Below are positions 11,801 to 22,608 of a stretch of 64,000 nt of DNA, in pieces; position 1 is the first letter of the stretch; every line of letters starts with the position of its first letter. The stretch lies in assembly GCF_035046485.1 (NCBI RefSeq), contig NC_085138.1, positions 23,344,800-23,408,799 of the forward strand, in the 5' to 3' direction. Source of the stretch: Aedes albopictus. Lineage: Eukaryota; Arthropoda; Insecta; Diptera; Culicidae. The notes beneath the pieces are model-generated. The model made no database searches, was not told the DNA's origin, and saw nothing but the letters and a program-made list of their open reading frames with translations. A program made the position numbers and the translations under genes.

Positions 11801-12560
11801 CACGATTTCCGTTAGGAATTCCTCCAGGAATTCTTTCAGGAATTTCCCCAGGAAATCCTTCAGGACTTTCTCCAGGAATCCCTTCAGGGATTTCTCCAAG
11901 AATTCCTTTAGGAATTTCTCCAGAAATTCCTACAGGAGTTTCTCCAGGAATTCCTTCAACAGTTTCTCCAGGAATTTCTCCAAGAATTCCTTCAGAAATT
12001 TCTCCAGAAATTCCTTCAGCAATTTCTTCAGGAATTCCTTCAGGAATTTCTCCAGTGATATCTTCAGGAATTTCTTAAGGAATTCCTTTATCAATTTCTT
12101 CTGGAGTTCCTTCAGAAATTTCTCCTAGAATTCCGTTAGGAATTTGTCCAGGAATCCCTTCAGGATTTTCTCCAAGAATTTCTTCAAGAATTGCTTCAGT
12201 AATTTCTTCAGGAACTTCTTCATGTACTGTTCAGGGAGTGCGCCAGGATTTTTTTCAGAAATTTCTACAGGAATTCGTCCAAAAATTTCCGCAGAAATTC
12301 CTCCGGGAATATCTCCAGGAAAATTTCTAGGAATTCCTCCTGGAATTTTTCCCGGAATTCCTCGAGGAATTTCTCCAGGAATTCTTTCAGGATCTTCTCG
12401 AAAAATTCCTCCAGGAAGTTCTCCCCGAGTTCTCTCAATAATTTGTCCTGGAACTCTTCCGCGAATATCTTCACAAATTCCATAAGAAATTTCTCCAGGA
12501 ATTCTTTCAGGATTTCTTCAAGAATTTTTGCAGGAATTTCTCCGGAAATTTCTACTGAAA
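8845..12560. repeat. 3.7 kb minisatellite of a 12-bp unit in 24-bp dimers
   Basis: The unit is GGAATTYCTYCA, mostly alternating as GGAATTCCTTCA then GGAATTTCTCCA, so the effective period is 24 bp. Copies vary by substitution but the register is mostly kept. As 24 is a multiple of 3 and the unit has no stop codon on either strand, long frames stay open in several registers: about 605 codons of NFSRNSFR on plus, FLQEFLQE and GISPGIPS in the other plus frames, FLEKFLKE and GEIPEGIP on minus. I treat all of these as repeat translation. Smaller decayed blocks occur at about 3990-5160, 14705-15200, 49010-49320, 54110-54400 and 61930-64000. Confidence 0.95.
9377..10101 (+). repeat. exact 360-bp tandem duplication inside the minisatellite
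   Basis: Positions 9377-9741 are identical, as read, to 9737-10101. Identity begins after a C/T difference at 9376/9736 and ends at a G/A difference at 9742/10102. The unit of 360 bp equals fifteen 24-bp dimers. Neighbouring 24-bp units differ from each other, so this is a recent block duplication. Confidence 0.9.
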
Positions 12561-14013
12561 TCCAGATTTGGTATAAGAAAGTAACGAATAGTAACTTATG
12601 TCATGTCCCTTCGATCGGGTCCCGACACCGTAAGAGCATTCCACCGTTCGAATTTCGTGTGGTCGTTACGGGAAATTAAATTTCCGAGATTCCTTCCTTG
12701 CTCGACTGTACTACCGCCAAGAGTTGACACGATTCGACTTCGATTCGAACCCGCTGAGCTGAGTCAGCAGAGATGTCGCCTGCGCCTTTTTTGGCCCGCG
12801 GGCGCTGGGGTGATGATGCAAGGTCAGTGCACTTGCGCGCTTCGTCCCGTAAGCCGCAGTCAGTGCAGCGCAATTGAGACATAAATTTGAACGATCAGTG
12901 CCTGGGCATGCCACCGGTAATTGTCGGTATAAATCTGGCTTAGAGGGGCGGCGACCGGCCCGGGTTTCCGAAAGCGGATTCTCCGGGGACTCTGCGACCT
13001 CGCTGGAAAGGACATTAAACGTCGTCACGGTGGGTTTCACGGGAGCGTTCTCCGAACTGCTTGTAACAATTTGGAAAAATTAAGATTCTGAACCCACTGT
13101 GGGTCCTAAGAGTTCGAAGCAGAACCGGCAGCCATTTGATCGGATCGAAAGGCCATAAGTCAAACGACGACGTCGCGGCATAAGACAGGAGCGCATCATC
13201 GCTGCTAAAAACCCCCGCTGATGGCGGACGTTGTCTTCTACTTCTACTGATGCAGCATTGGATCCGAACCTAGGTCAGTTTGCAATAATCGTAAAATTTT
13301 AGTGCCGCGATGATGACGGTCCCATCAACTGCCAGCCAGGAACCTTTGGGTGCTGAGTCGAACAGCGGGGAGGCAACAACTGCACAAGTCGATGACAGTC
13401 GGAATCGCTCATTACGGGTTGTTTGTACGCTTGTTCTACGTGAGCTGTGTGGGACGCTTTAATCGCGGAATCCATTATATTTAGGAGATTTTCTGCTGCA
13501 TTCTGTACTGTCAATTCGAAGAAAAAACACGTACACTCACAGTTATCTTAAACTGTTTATATTCTTAATAATTATTAGAAATAGTTTCGACTGTGCAGTC
13601 TTGTTTTCATGGAACAAACTTTTTAATTTTATCAGACGTTTCGACGTCGAGCTCGGAGTTCTCTTCAGGGAAAAAAATGCCGAAACTATCTCTAATCTCC
13701 AATCGCAATGGAATCAGCATAACACTTGATAATTATTTCATAAGGCTCCATAGAGTTCCAAATACAATTCTCAGACATCGAAAATTTTTTGATTTCTAGA
13801 AAAAAAAGAATGTACACTAAAAACATACTTTCGAAAATCTTATTGGTGAGCTCGTTCCATATTAATATGTTTATTATTATTTGTTCCACCAACCGTTTTA
13901 TCTCAATGGCGTAGCTCCTTCCGTGAGTTTTTCTTCAGATCTCTCCAAGATTCATACCCGATTTCGCAGCAACTGCAATCCGAGGCGAATTTCTTCAAGA
14001 ATACCATCAGAAA
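12561..14013. other. non-coding stretch with a GC-rich block
   Basis: A GC-rich segment (about 12600-13300) carries overlapping frames of 60-109 codons on both strands without recognisable domains. It could be old host sequence, such as a promoter region, or an unrecognised repeat. At 13634-13670 the minus strand reads CTGAAGA...CGAAACGTC, a layout resembling a hammerhead-ribozyme core. The end (about 13900-14010) has a few decayed TTCTTCAG words. Confidence 0.35.
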
Positions 14014-14704
14014 TAGGGGAACAGAGCCCAAAATGCCAAGATGGGGTAAAATGGCCCAACTCATAAAATCATTCCTGAATGGTACTTGATCATTGCTATA
14101 GGTGAATGGTGTCAAGATATGTTTGCATTAAATATTCTTCTAGAAGCTAGGCCGCCAAACCCACGGAAAATCTTTTGATTTCCCAATGAAAATTGGCAAC
14201 TTCCGGTTTTTCGTGCTTGAAATTATGGTTTTCGGGTGATTTTATTACCAGCACAGTGTTTCCTAGGAGATTGAGGCACCCATGGAGGCGCATGGTTGTT
14301 GATGTCTACGCTTTCCATGTTAGGGGCCATTCAAATATGACGACCATCGTTTAGCGGGGAAGGGGGTGACACTCCGTGTATTGAGTATACGAAAAAACGT
14401 GGCTGAGGGATGAAAGTGAGTCGAAAATGCCAGAAAACTGATGGACGTAATTTTTGAATGTTTTCATGAAGTGGCATCTTACCCCATGGCAGATGGTCGT
14501 TTTGCACCACTTACGTTTTACGAACCAGTTTTTGAAATCCCTAAAAATCGATGAAAATGCAATAATTTAGTGAATTTTTTTGCTGAAGCATCGAGCAAAT
14601 ATTCTCTAGTTGCTGTTACCACTTTGAAAGCCTAACAAATGAGGCTATAAATCATTGAAAACGATGAAAGTTTGAAAAATGGTATTTTACCCCACTTGAC
14701 CCTA
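14014..14704 (+). mobile_element. TA-flanked dispersed repeat, intact copy (copy A)
   Basis: This 691-bp segment is closely repeated at 59181-60647, where the second copy is interrupted. Homology begins at TAGGGGAACAG and ends at GACCCTA, so both ends carry TAGGG/CCCTA, consistent with a TA target and short GGG-type termini. The subterminal words GGGGTAAAATGG (left) and the reverse complement TATTTTACCCCAC (right) resemble each other. No coding capacity. Probably a non-autonomous DNA element. Comparison with copy B defines the empty site for the insertion described there. Confidence 0.7.
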
Positions 14705-15200
14705 TCTCTAAGAATTCCTGCATAAATATTTTTGAGAATTTCTGTAGGAATTCTTATGGGATTCCCACAGGAATTCCTCAAGGAATTTCTGCAGGAATTC
14801 CTTCGCGAATTTCTCCGCGAATTTCATCAGGAATTGCTCCTGAATTGTTTTCCAAAATTTCTGGAAATATTCCAAGAAAAACTCTTGGAGACTCTTGGAG
14901 AAATTCTTCAAGTAATGTCAAAAGAAATTCTTGGAATTTCACTGAAAGAAATTCTGTGCCGACCTGCGGAATAAATTCCAGGAGAAACTATTATAAAAAA
15001 TCAGGGATTTTATTCAGGAGAAAAGCCTACTGAGAGAACCCTTTAAAAAGATCTGAGAGAGTTCCCTCGTGCTACGGTAGAAATCTCTCGAAGAACAATG
15101 AAACCATTCCAGGAAAACCTCTCGGTGGAAATCTCGAAAGGAACAGGACAAAAATTCCAGAAAGAACTCCTAGAATCATTCCGTAATAAAATTTGAGAGC
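14705..15200. repeat. decayed 12-bp minisatellite family
   Basis: Words such as GGAATTCCTCAAGGAATTTCTGCAGGAATTCC at about 14760-14830 decay rightwards. Same family as 8845-12560. Confidence 0.6.
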
Positions 15201-15342
15201 ACTTTTGGAAAACATGTAAATCTTAACCCATGATGAACTACGTCAGCAATTATAGATTTGGGAGAATGGAAAGAATCGGAATGGGAGAAAATTTTAGAAA
15301 ATTGCAAGAAAAATTCCAGGAAATTATTATAGAAAAGATACT

Positions 15343-15597
15343 TAAGGCTGATACAAATTTAATTTTGACTTTTTGTCTCCCCCCGCCCATCAAATTTTTT
15401 TGGCTGAATTTTGCATTTTAAGGGGGCACATAAAAAATATTTTTCGAAATTTCGGGGTTTGCTAAAAATTCTTTAACAAATCCGATGCGTTTTTAATTTT
15501 TTTCAGATTAAATGCTTTATTATTTTTATCCCCCCGCCCCCTCGATCAGCCAAACAGTGGTGGGACAAAAAGTGAAATAAATATTTGTAACGGCCTA
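15343..15597. mobile_element. 255-bp MITE with TA target
   Basis: The left end reads TAAGGCTGATACAA and runs to GACTTTTTGTCTCCCC. The right end, reverse complemented, reads TAGGCCGTTACAA and runs to CACTTTTTGTCCCACC. The inverted repeats are about 38 bp and imperfect, flanked by TA, as in Tc1/mariner-type MITEs. The interior is AT-rich with two C-runs and no coding capacity. Confidence 0.8.
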
Positions 15598-17074
15598 GTA
15601 GAAAAGAACCTTACGCGTAGAACACAATGTAGCTTAAAATTCGTTCACTACTAATTGATACTAGTGTTCTTAGTAGCTACCAGGACTAAACGACTTGTAT
15701 TTCGCTACTGGCATTGTGGCAGGTTTCGTTGCAGAGTTGCTCAGAAGCAATAAAGCTTTTTAAACTTTTTTTTCAGAAACTCTTATGGGAACACTTTGGG
15801 AAATTTCTCAGCATTATTTTTCTGAAAAGGGTTTAGAGATCCCTTTGATTTTTTTTTCGGAAATTCTTTTAATGACTTATTTAGACATTTGTATATGGAA
15901 GAATTCGGTTATTATTTTTAATAATTACACTAGCTTGCAAAATAAAACGAAAGTCATAAACTTCGATCAACGATTTAAATTTTGGATGCATAATTATTTG
16001 CTGATTTCGACACTGTGCCTCAAAAAAAATTTGAGTAGAACAGTTTTCAAGATTTTCCTGGAAATTGAGCTCTACAGTTTAAAAAAAAAATACATTTTAT
16101 TCGAATTCAAACATTTTGCGTTACAGTCGATAAATTTTCAATCTCTGCAAAAATAGAAAGTTGAATTTAACATGTTTCGATCATCTGAATACAATTTATG
16201 CGTAACATTGATGGAATGCGAGATATTGGTAAAAGTATATGTATGGGACAATCTTCTTAAATTTGAGCAAATATCAAAATAAAAAATGAAGATTAGTATT
16301 TTTTCGATAAACTAATTTAAAATTCTTTCTCAGCGTTCATTTGAAATATTAGATGTTAGTGAGCTGCAGTAAAAAAAAAATCAGCCCAATCGGAGCATTG
16401 GCTACGGATAACGAGATGTATGAAGGGAGCAACATAGAACAAAAATTGATTTCAAATCATCAGCTTTGTAAGGAAAGTCGAAAAAAAATCCGCTCTACTG
16501 CAGATTTTTCCTTCACTTTGTCGAACCAAGGACATGATTGTACACTAAACATGATCATCAGCTCACCGAGTTCAAAAATGCTGTAAACAAGTGTTATTAG
16601 GCAATTCCTTTAATAACTTTTCCAAAATTTCTTCAATATGCATTTTCTTCGGAAATGCTTCAGGAAACATTTGTTCGGAAATTCGTTTTGGTTTTTTTTT
16701 TCGATAACTTCTTTGGGGATTCCTGCAACAGTTTTTTCTCTAATTTTTCTTTTTTTCGTATAACTGTTTTGGCTTATTTGGTAAATTCCCTTACTTTTCA
16801 ACAACTATATCTTCGGCATTTTTTTTTCTTAGATCTGATCAGGCACTTTCACTAACTTTTTTGTGTCCTTCGGAATTTTCTCTGAGATTTCCTTCCTTCA
16901 ACATTTTTCCAGGTCTCATTTCGACAATTGCATTGAAAATTTACATGCCAGTGTTCTGGAAAAATCATAATAAATCCATAGGATACTTACACTTCCCATT
17001 GAATATGAATTTCCTTAAATTCCATTTTCTAAGAGAAATTGATGCATTTTGGAAGTTTAAGAAGAGTTTCGGAG
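15598..17074. other. AT-rich non-coding stretch
   Basis: Short AT-rich frames only (longest 123 codons, low-complexity composition). Weak traces of the 12-bp minisatellite words occur near 16610-16900. No gene recognised. Confidence 0.5.
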
Positions 17075-17210
17075 CCCAAGTAACATTTTAAAGTCAAATA
17101 GACTAGAAGAGAATCTTACAACCATCATAAAACCAAAATAAAAGGTATTAGGTTTTATGACGGTTCTGAAACCACTGCAAGACTAATTGGCCATCAAAAT
17201 GACACTTGGG
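17075..17210. mobile_element. 136-bp hairpin MITE with CCCAAGT ends
   Basis: The left end is CCCAAGTAACATTTT; the right end reverse complemented is CCCAAGTGTCATTTT. An inner inverted pair (CATAAAACC and GGTTTTATG) extends the hairpin. The ends resemble those of the elements at 27214-27384 and 53308-53981 (CCCAAGC). Confidence 0.7.
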
Positions 17211-17520
17211 AGGGGTTATCGGGTCTCCAAAAGAGCTTCCCAGGGGGGATTTGAGGTATGTTTGAGAGGCCTATCAAAGCTTTTCAAGATACTTCAGAAA
17301 AGTTCCGAAGCGTTTACCGGGATTGCCCTTGAATTTCACAGGAATGCCTTTCCAACCAGCAAAAAAACCTGTGACACCCTTGAAACCCCTTGAAAACCTC
17401 TGGATGTCGGCTCAACCCCTTGAAACACCCATGAAGCCCCTACAACCTCTTGTAGTACCCCTGAAACCCCTTTAGGACTCTGGAACGACCCCTAAAACGC
17501 CCTGGACCGATGTAGCTATT
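17211..17520. repeat. decayed CCTGAAACCCC-type repeat
   Basis: Words like CCCTTGAAACCCCTTGAAAACC, CCCTGAAACCCC and CCCCTAAAACGCCC repeat at irregular 15-30 bp spacing. Same style as 52136-52590. Confidence 0.65.
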
Positions 17521-17859
17521 TTTAATCCGTTACCAACATGTAATCAATAAACAATTTGATTTGGAAATTTCTCTTAGATTTATACTTCTGCATTCATAGA
17601 CTGTGTTCAAATATTGCATTAATCACTTGTTACAAATCAGAAGTAGACGCACCACCCGAATCACGTGCTTTTTCGGATTTTTCCGTTAGATGACAGGTAG
17701 AGTTTGATTTTTGCTTGCCAACAGCCATATGGACATGTTACCAAGTCTACATTCGGAGAGAGAAATGTTCGCTCGTAGGTAGGTTGGGATGTTAATTATT
17801 TGCAGATGGGTATCAGCGGTTTCAACCATCGATTGAAGGAATACTTAAAGTTACTAGTT

Positions 17860-18470
17860 ACTACCCTATTTCACATCGGATTTGAGATATTGAGCATTAT
17901 TTTAATCGGTGTTGCCAGCAATAACATAATTTTTATGTCACCGTGTGAAAGCATGTTCTGCAATGAAGGCACACTTTAACATTGTTGAACAATCGGATTA
18001 CCTATCTCACACCATATCTGAGCCATTGAGTTATATTTGATTCTGCATGCCCAGTGTTGCCAGCTACTTCAAAAGTTCTGTATTATCAAATTATTCCTAA
18101 GGTTTTTCTGTTATAAAATACACACTTGATTTCAATAAATCCTGCATTACCTGAACATTTAAATTCGACATTTTATCCGTTTTGATTGATGTTTGATATT
18201 ATGCAGTGTTGCTAGTTGCGGAAATATTTATAATGAACCGAATTTCACAAAGACAAGTACTCAATGTAAGACTAGATGACTTGCTGATAATCCAACTGCA
18301 ACGAACATGCGAAGTATCCGAATTGTAGTGAATAACATATTGAGATTATTATTTTAAGCACAGCAGTGTTGCCACTTAAATTATGCTGATTTTTTTTTGT
18401 ATTCAAATAATACAAAATATTCAGCAATATATGATTCTTTTTCAACAGTGTTGCCGTCTAACAGAAGAAA
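17860..18470 (+). repeat. degenerate tandem repeat of about 80-160 bp, marked by GTGTTGCCA
   Basis: GTGTTGCCA or a close variant recurs at about 17912, 18054, 18206, 18367 and 18448. The preceding DNA in several copies is similar (ATTGAG then TTATTTTAA or TTATATTTGATT). This suggests an old tandem duplication with a most common period near 150 bp. No coding capacity. Confidence 0.45.
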
Positions 18471-18730
18471 CAATATTATCAGGAGCTATCACTTGTTGGC
18501 TTTTGTCCTTTTGAACGTTACTGAACATTAAATATTTAGAAAACAGTTCGAGATTCAGATCAAAGGGGTTAATCTAAACTTTAGACGTAAAAAACTGGGT
18601 GTAAACTGATTCAGCGTAAAACAAACGGACCTAAAATAAGGTTGGAGTGTTCCTGGATTATGCACTGCCGACATGAAAATTCAATCAAATTCAAAAAGCA
18701 TTTGATTTGTTGCTTGGGCTGGGTACTCTG

Positions 18731-19325
18731 TAAAGGGTGAGTCGATAATTATTGTGCCATTTTCAAACTAACGTAACTTTTTTCCTACTTCACTAAAATC
18801 AACCAAATTTTGCACAGTTTCTCCTTATAGTCTCTAGTTTACATATAATGAATTGAGAAGTAATCAGTGAGATTCCGGTCGATATAGAATAAATTTAGTT
18901 AACAGTTCTAAAAAAGATGTTGTACAATCACATGCTAAAATCAAAAATCATGGTATCGCGCCTTGGAACAGTTAATGATTATACATTATCGGATCATCTT
19001 AATGTTCGTCAATAGGCTTCAGGAACGGTTGTCAGTGAAACATAAGCTTGGAGCTGGGTGAAAACCAGGCACGATGCGCGTAAACAAACCAGAGTGCTTC
19101 AATTAATTGTTTCAAGTGGAGCCTGAACAAGTCCACATGGAGGGCGTTAATTGAGAATGTCGTGAATTTCACTAAAACGCATCCTAAATTTGAACCTATA
19201 CCAAAAAGTTGAAATACATACATACACTAAACTACTGTAAAAATTTGGTTTCATTTCGTTAACTGTAGACAATTTGCGCATCAGTTGAAGGTAGGGTGGC
19301 ACAATAATTAACGACTCACCCTTTA
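18731..19325. mobile_element. 595-bp non-autonomous Tc1/mariner-type element
   Basis: The left end is TAAAGGGTGAGTCGATAATT and the right end reverse complemented is TAAAGGGTGAGTCGTTAATT. The similarity continues into ATTGTGCCA, giving about 28 bp of inverted terminal repeat with flanking TA. The interior has a 63-codon frame on minus and nothing recognisable as transposase, so I call it non-autonomous. It may be a decayed internal deletion derivative. Confidence 0.88.
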
Positions 19326-21221
19326 ATCAAGAATTTATCTGGAATTTTTGTCGCACTTCTAGTGCTAATCGTATGCTTTACGCAGAACTCCCGTGAGATT
19401 TCCCCTTGGATCGACCAATGTGCAGAAACGAGAATCCTTCAACACACACGGTTTCCTTTTTGCACTTACCGGGCTGTCTTCTGCACTTCACAGCGAAGAA
19501 CGTCATAACTCGATTCGCTTATCAGTTCCACCAGGTTGAGTGGTGCTGATGGTTTTCCTTTCTTGCGTTCTGGTTGTACGGTGCTGCAGTTTCAGCTGGT
19601 TAACTGCGGACATAAAATACGACGTGAGTTGATCGTTCTAACTGCATTTCCAAAACATCTTTTAATTGTTTCAAAAACTCTTTGCTCCCTGCAATGATCG
19701 GTTGGAAGAACTGCCTTGGCTACTAGTTACCATAAGTGAACCTTGCCAATCGTGCTTGTCGGTGAGATCCATGACTGGGAAAAGGCAGTAGAAACCAATG
19801 CATCTTTATGAGGCACATTCATATCACTATCTTGCCATGCCGCGGATTTTTTTTTCATTTTGCCAGGTTTTACCAAGAAGCTCTCTATGATTGATTCGGA
19901 ATGCGGATTGAAGTGGTCTGCTTCCCGCGTTAGTCCACAAGTCTACCAATCAACTATACGAGAAAAATGATTGAAAGCAGGTTTATGAGTTAGATTCGGT
20001 CAGTCCCGACAGAGAACTTCTTCATTTTATGTTCGAAGGGGTGTAGAAACGCACGAATCACCAACATTTATACGGTGTACCATTGAATGCGAAAAATTAC
20101 GGAGCAAAAGAAAACCACTTTTGCTCCCATTCAGTTGCGTAAAATTTTAATGAAATTACATCAAAAGTCATAAACGATTTTCACTCCTCGATCGCCACTG
20201 ACTGCCTTCGGATGATTGTTGGGGTGCAGCAGCTGGTCGCTCACTGTTCCAGTCCTTATCCTCATATGAAAACCGACGGCGATGAAGACCAAGCGGGATG
20301 GTTGTTATTCACTTGGTAGGTCTTTCATTACTTCTGAGTGCATTGGAATCAAATAGTGACCTGGGGAAAATTGCCGGCATGAATGGCGAAAGGGAACGCC
20401 TTCCTCGCCCCCCTCTTATGAGGGCTCTTGGATTCCCTCTCTCTCCCCATTGGGTTTAAACTGTTCAATTACGGTTTAATCGAAGGGGGTAGGGCCATCA
20501 TCTCCGGAATCGGGTAGAAAAACAGGTACCTACCACTTACTGAGCCTGGCCGGTTAATGCCGATGCGTGTAACTCTCGAAGGAGCAAAAGAAATCCGATC
20601 AGGGCCACGTTCAGGACTTCGTGGAAAGAAATCGATCGTGATGATGACTGCTGTGGCCAGCGCCGGTACTATACTCAAGATGCACTTACATAACAAAATA
20701 CAGCACCAGTCCAACCTCTTCCTCCTTCTCCATCGTTACAGTTAAGTTAGTCAGTCACTCTTTCGGCAACAGCCTGACATTCCCTGGCAGGAAAAACTTC
20801 GAAGTTTATGTGTAGATGCGAGATGGAATTTAAATTGTTAGTCTGCTAGAAAGCGATTATGTCCGGTTTATGTGAACTTTTTCCTGCTGGTTTCAGGCGT
20901 GCCATGGAGAGCTGAGACAACGATATAAAAATGCAAAATGTAACACACTTCAGCAACTGTTTGAGGTAATTGGGCGCTACTACTGTGCTGAATGGTTGCA
21001 ACGTTGTAAGTGAAGGTGAAGCCAGTATTACACATCAGTGGTACACATGTTGCCCTTTACAGACTTGTACCAATTTGCTGGTACGAATTAACGTACCGGG
21101 AAGATCTTGAACATTAGAAAACACAGAATGTTTATTAATTAACCAATTAAATCACAGAACAGGTAACGCAAAACGAATAGAAAGCCAAACTGATTCCAAG
21201 CTCACAACATCAACACTCCTT
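19326..21221. other. non-coding stretch, possible host sequence, no gene assigned
   Basis: Moderate-GC DNA without a recognised repeat. On minus near 20550-20745 an ATG (about 20740) opens a short frame of 14 codons that runs into GTAAGTG, and a second GTAAGTGG donor-like site lies near 20540. This could be a short host first exon, but no homology or downstream exon supports it. Confidence 0.35.
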
Positions 21222-21275
21222 TAAAGCGCCGGTCTAGCGAATTCGGAGTCGTGGGTTCGAATCCCACCAGAACGC
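21222..21275 (+). repeat. tRNA-like 3' half (SINE or tRNA pseudogene remnant)
   Basis: GTGGGTTCGAATCCCAC (about 21251-21267) is a perfect T-arm with a B-box, preceded by an anticodon-arm-like CCGG...CCGG-type segment and followed by CAGAACGC and a T-run. The 5' half of a tRNA is missing. The sequence GTCGTGGGTTCRAATCC is shared with 58150-58225, so these are likely two members of one tRNA-derived repeat rather than functional tRNA genes. Confidence 0.5.
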
Positions 21276-21279
21276 TATT

Positions 21280-21597
21280 TTTTCACAATTTCATCTCTCA
21301 ATTTGCAAATCAAGCTCTCGAGATCCCGAGACTTAGTAGCGAAGTTACCGTCTACTTGGTGAATTCCCAGAATGTTCATGTCCATCAAAACATGTTGTTT
21401 TCCAAAAACAAAGCAATTCTTTCTCTTTTGGAGCCCGAGATAGAGAAGTGCCACATTTATTAGTGAATTAGTGCCACCTAGCAGCAAAATTGCCGACAAA
21501 TTGATGAATCACCAGAAGGTTCTTGTACTTCTAAACAACTTTGCCGAAGACGGCACTTTTATATCAGGATCCCAAGATAGAGAAGTCTAAGGCCCGA
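21280..21597 (-). repeat. diverged monomers of the 143-bp satellite, opposite orientation
   Basis: On minus this reads GTCTTCGGCAAAGTTGTTTAG, then GCTAGGTGGCACTA, then CTATCTCGGGCTCC. That is the same order of words as the monomers at 32330-36530 (CTTCGGCAA, CTAGGTGGCGCTAG, TATCTCGAGAATC). About two decayed monomers are present. Confidence 0.6.
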
Positions 21598-21689
21598 TTT
21601 CTTCACCTCGGCTTAACCGGTAAGCCAGGCTTACCTATATAGTTAAACCTGGTTTAACGCTTAAGCCAGGGTGAAGAAATCGGTCCTAA
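21598..21689. mobile_element. 92-bp hairpin MITE with TAA target duplication
   Basis: TAA flanks both sides (21598-21600 and 21687-21689). The ends are GGCCCGATTTCTTCACC on the left and, reverse complemented, GGACCGATTTCTTCACC on the right, with complementarity continuing inward. A 3-bp TWA target and G-rich ends suggest the PIF/Harbinger superfamily. Confidence 0.75.
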
Positions 21690-21753
21690 AACGTTACTTA
21701 AACACATGAATAAGGTAAACTAGCATCTAGTACTTGTATTTTGACGGCAGTAA

Positions 21754-22608
21754 TTAGGTCTTGAGTTAGGACACTTCCTCGAGACAGTCGACCTGCTGAA
21801 GGCTTACTCCACTGGTGTAACGGATGTGAGCATAATCAGTTTTGTTAAAACAAGACTCATAGGATCTGCCCATGGAACGATTGAAACCGCTACTACAATC
21901 GAAGACGCAAAAACACTTTCGAATAATAAATTTTCCGTAAAGTTAACGCCAACGGCTTGCGAGACGGAATTAAAGCAAGCAAAGCAAAAGAATTTATCTA
22001 TGACTGAATTTGGGAAAACTATTGAACAATTGGCTGCTAAACTCGCGACAGCTCATGTGTCGACAAAAACTTTTCCAAGTGAAGCAGCTGCGGATGCCAT
22101 TGTGCAACCCGCAGCAGTTAATGCTTTCATTTCTGGTCTGAACAATCCTCAGACTGCTTTTCTCGTGAAAGCTAGGAACCCCCCTAGCTTAAATAGAGCT
22201 ATCTCCGACGCCCTGGAGGTAGTACCAGTCAACGAGAAAGAAGTTAACTGGTACCAGCCCTCCGCGTCGTGGGGGAATAGCTACCGATATTCTAGAGGTA
22301 ACAGAGGTAATTTCCGTGCTGGAAGGAGTTATAGGGGACGTGGCTATGGGAATCATAGTCATGGTCACCAAAATCACCAAAATCAAAATTTTAATCATGC
22401 CACCAGGGGACATTTCTCTGGTAACAATCGAGGAAATGGTGGACAGAGGCCGCCAAGAGCTAGAGGAAATCAGCCAAGGGGAAATCAGCAGAGACGTACG
22501 TCTCAATGCTGCAATTGCGCGGGGGAAGGACAACAGCGAAGAGAAAATTCAACCCAAAATGAGCAAGTAGAGGAAGCGATTACCTTGCAGGAGTTATTTC
22601 GTGAATAA
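21754..22608 (+). pseudogene. gag-like protein, N-terminally truncated
   Basis: The open frame runs from just after a stop at 21751 to 22608, with no convincing start, so the N-terminus is missing. The first half resembles the helical capsid region of insect gypsy-type Gag proteins in composition (VKTRLIGSAHGTIETA, FISGLNNPQTAFLVKA). The C-terminal third is rich in RG, GN, H and Q (GNRGNFRAGRSYRGRGYG), as in nucleic-acid-binding Gag tails. It ends in a Cys pair (SQCCNCAGEG) rather than a full CCHC knuckle. The frame overlaps the pol frame by 8 nt (22601-22608), and pol is in the +1 frame. Whether this reflects programmed frameshifting or an indel cannot be told from one copy. Confidence 0.75.

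Noticed and set aside
8845..12560. Frames of up to 605 codons encoding NFSRNSFR, FLQEFLQE, GISPGIPS or FLEKFLKE repeats
   Set aside because: Frames on both strands are open at once and the peptides simply follow the 24-bp period, so this is repeat translation.
6850..12560. CRISPR-like array
   Set aside because: The repeats are contiguous without unique spacers and the context is a eukaryotic transposon-rich region.
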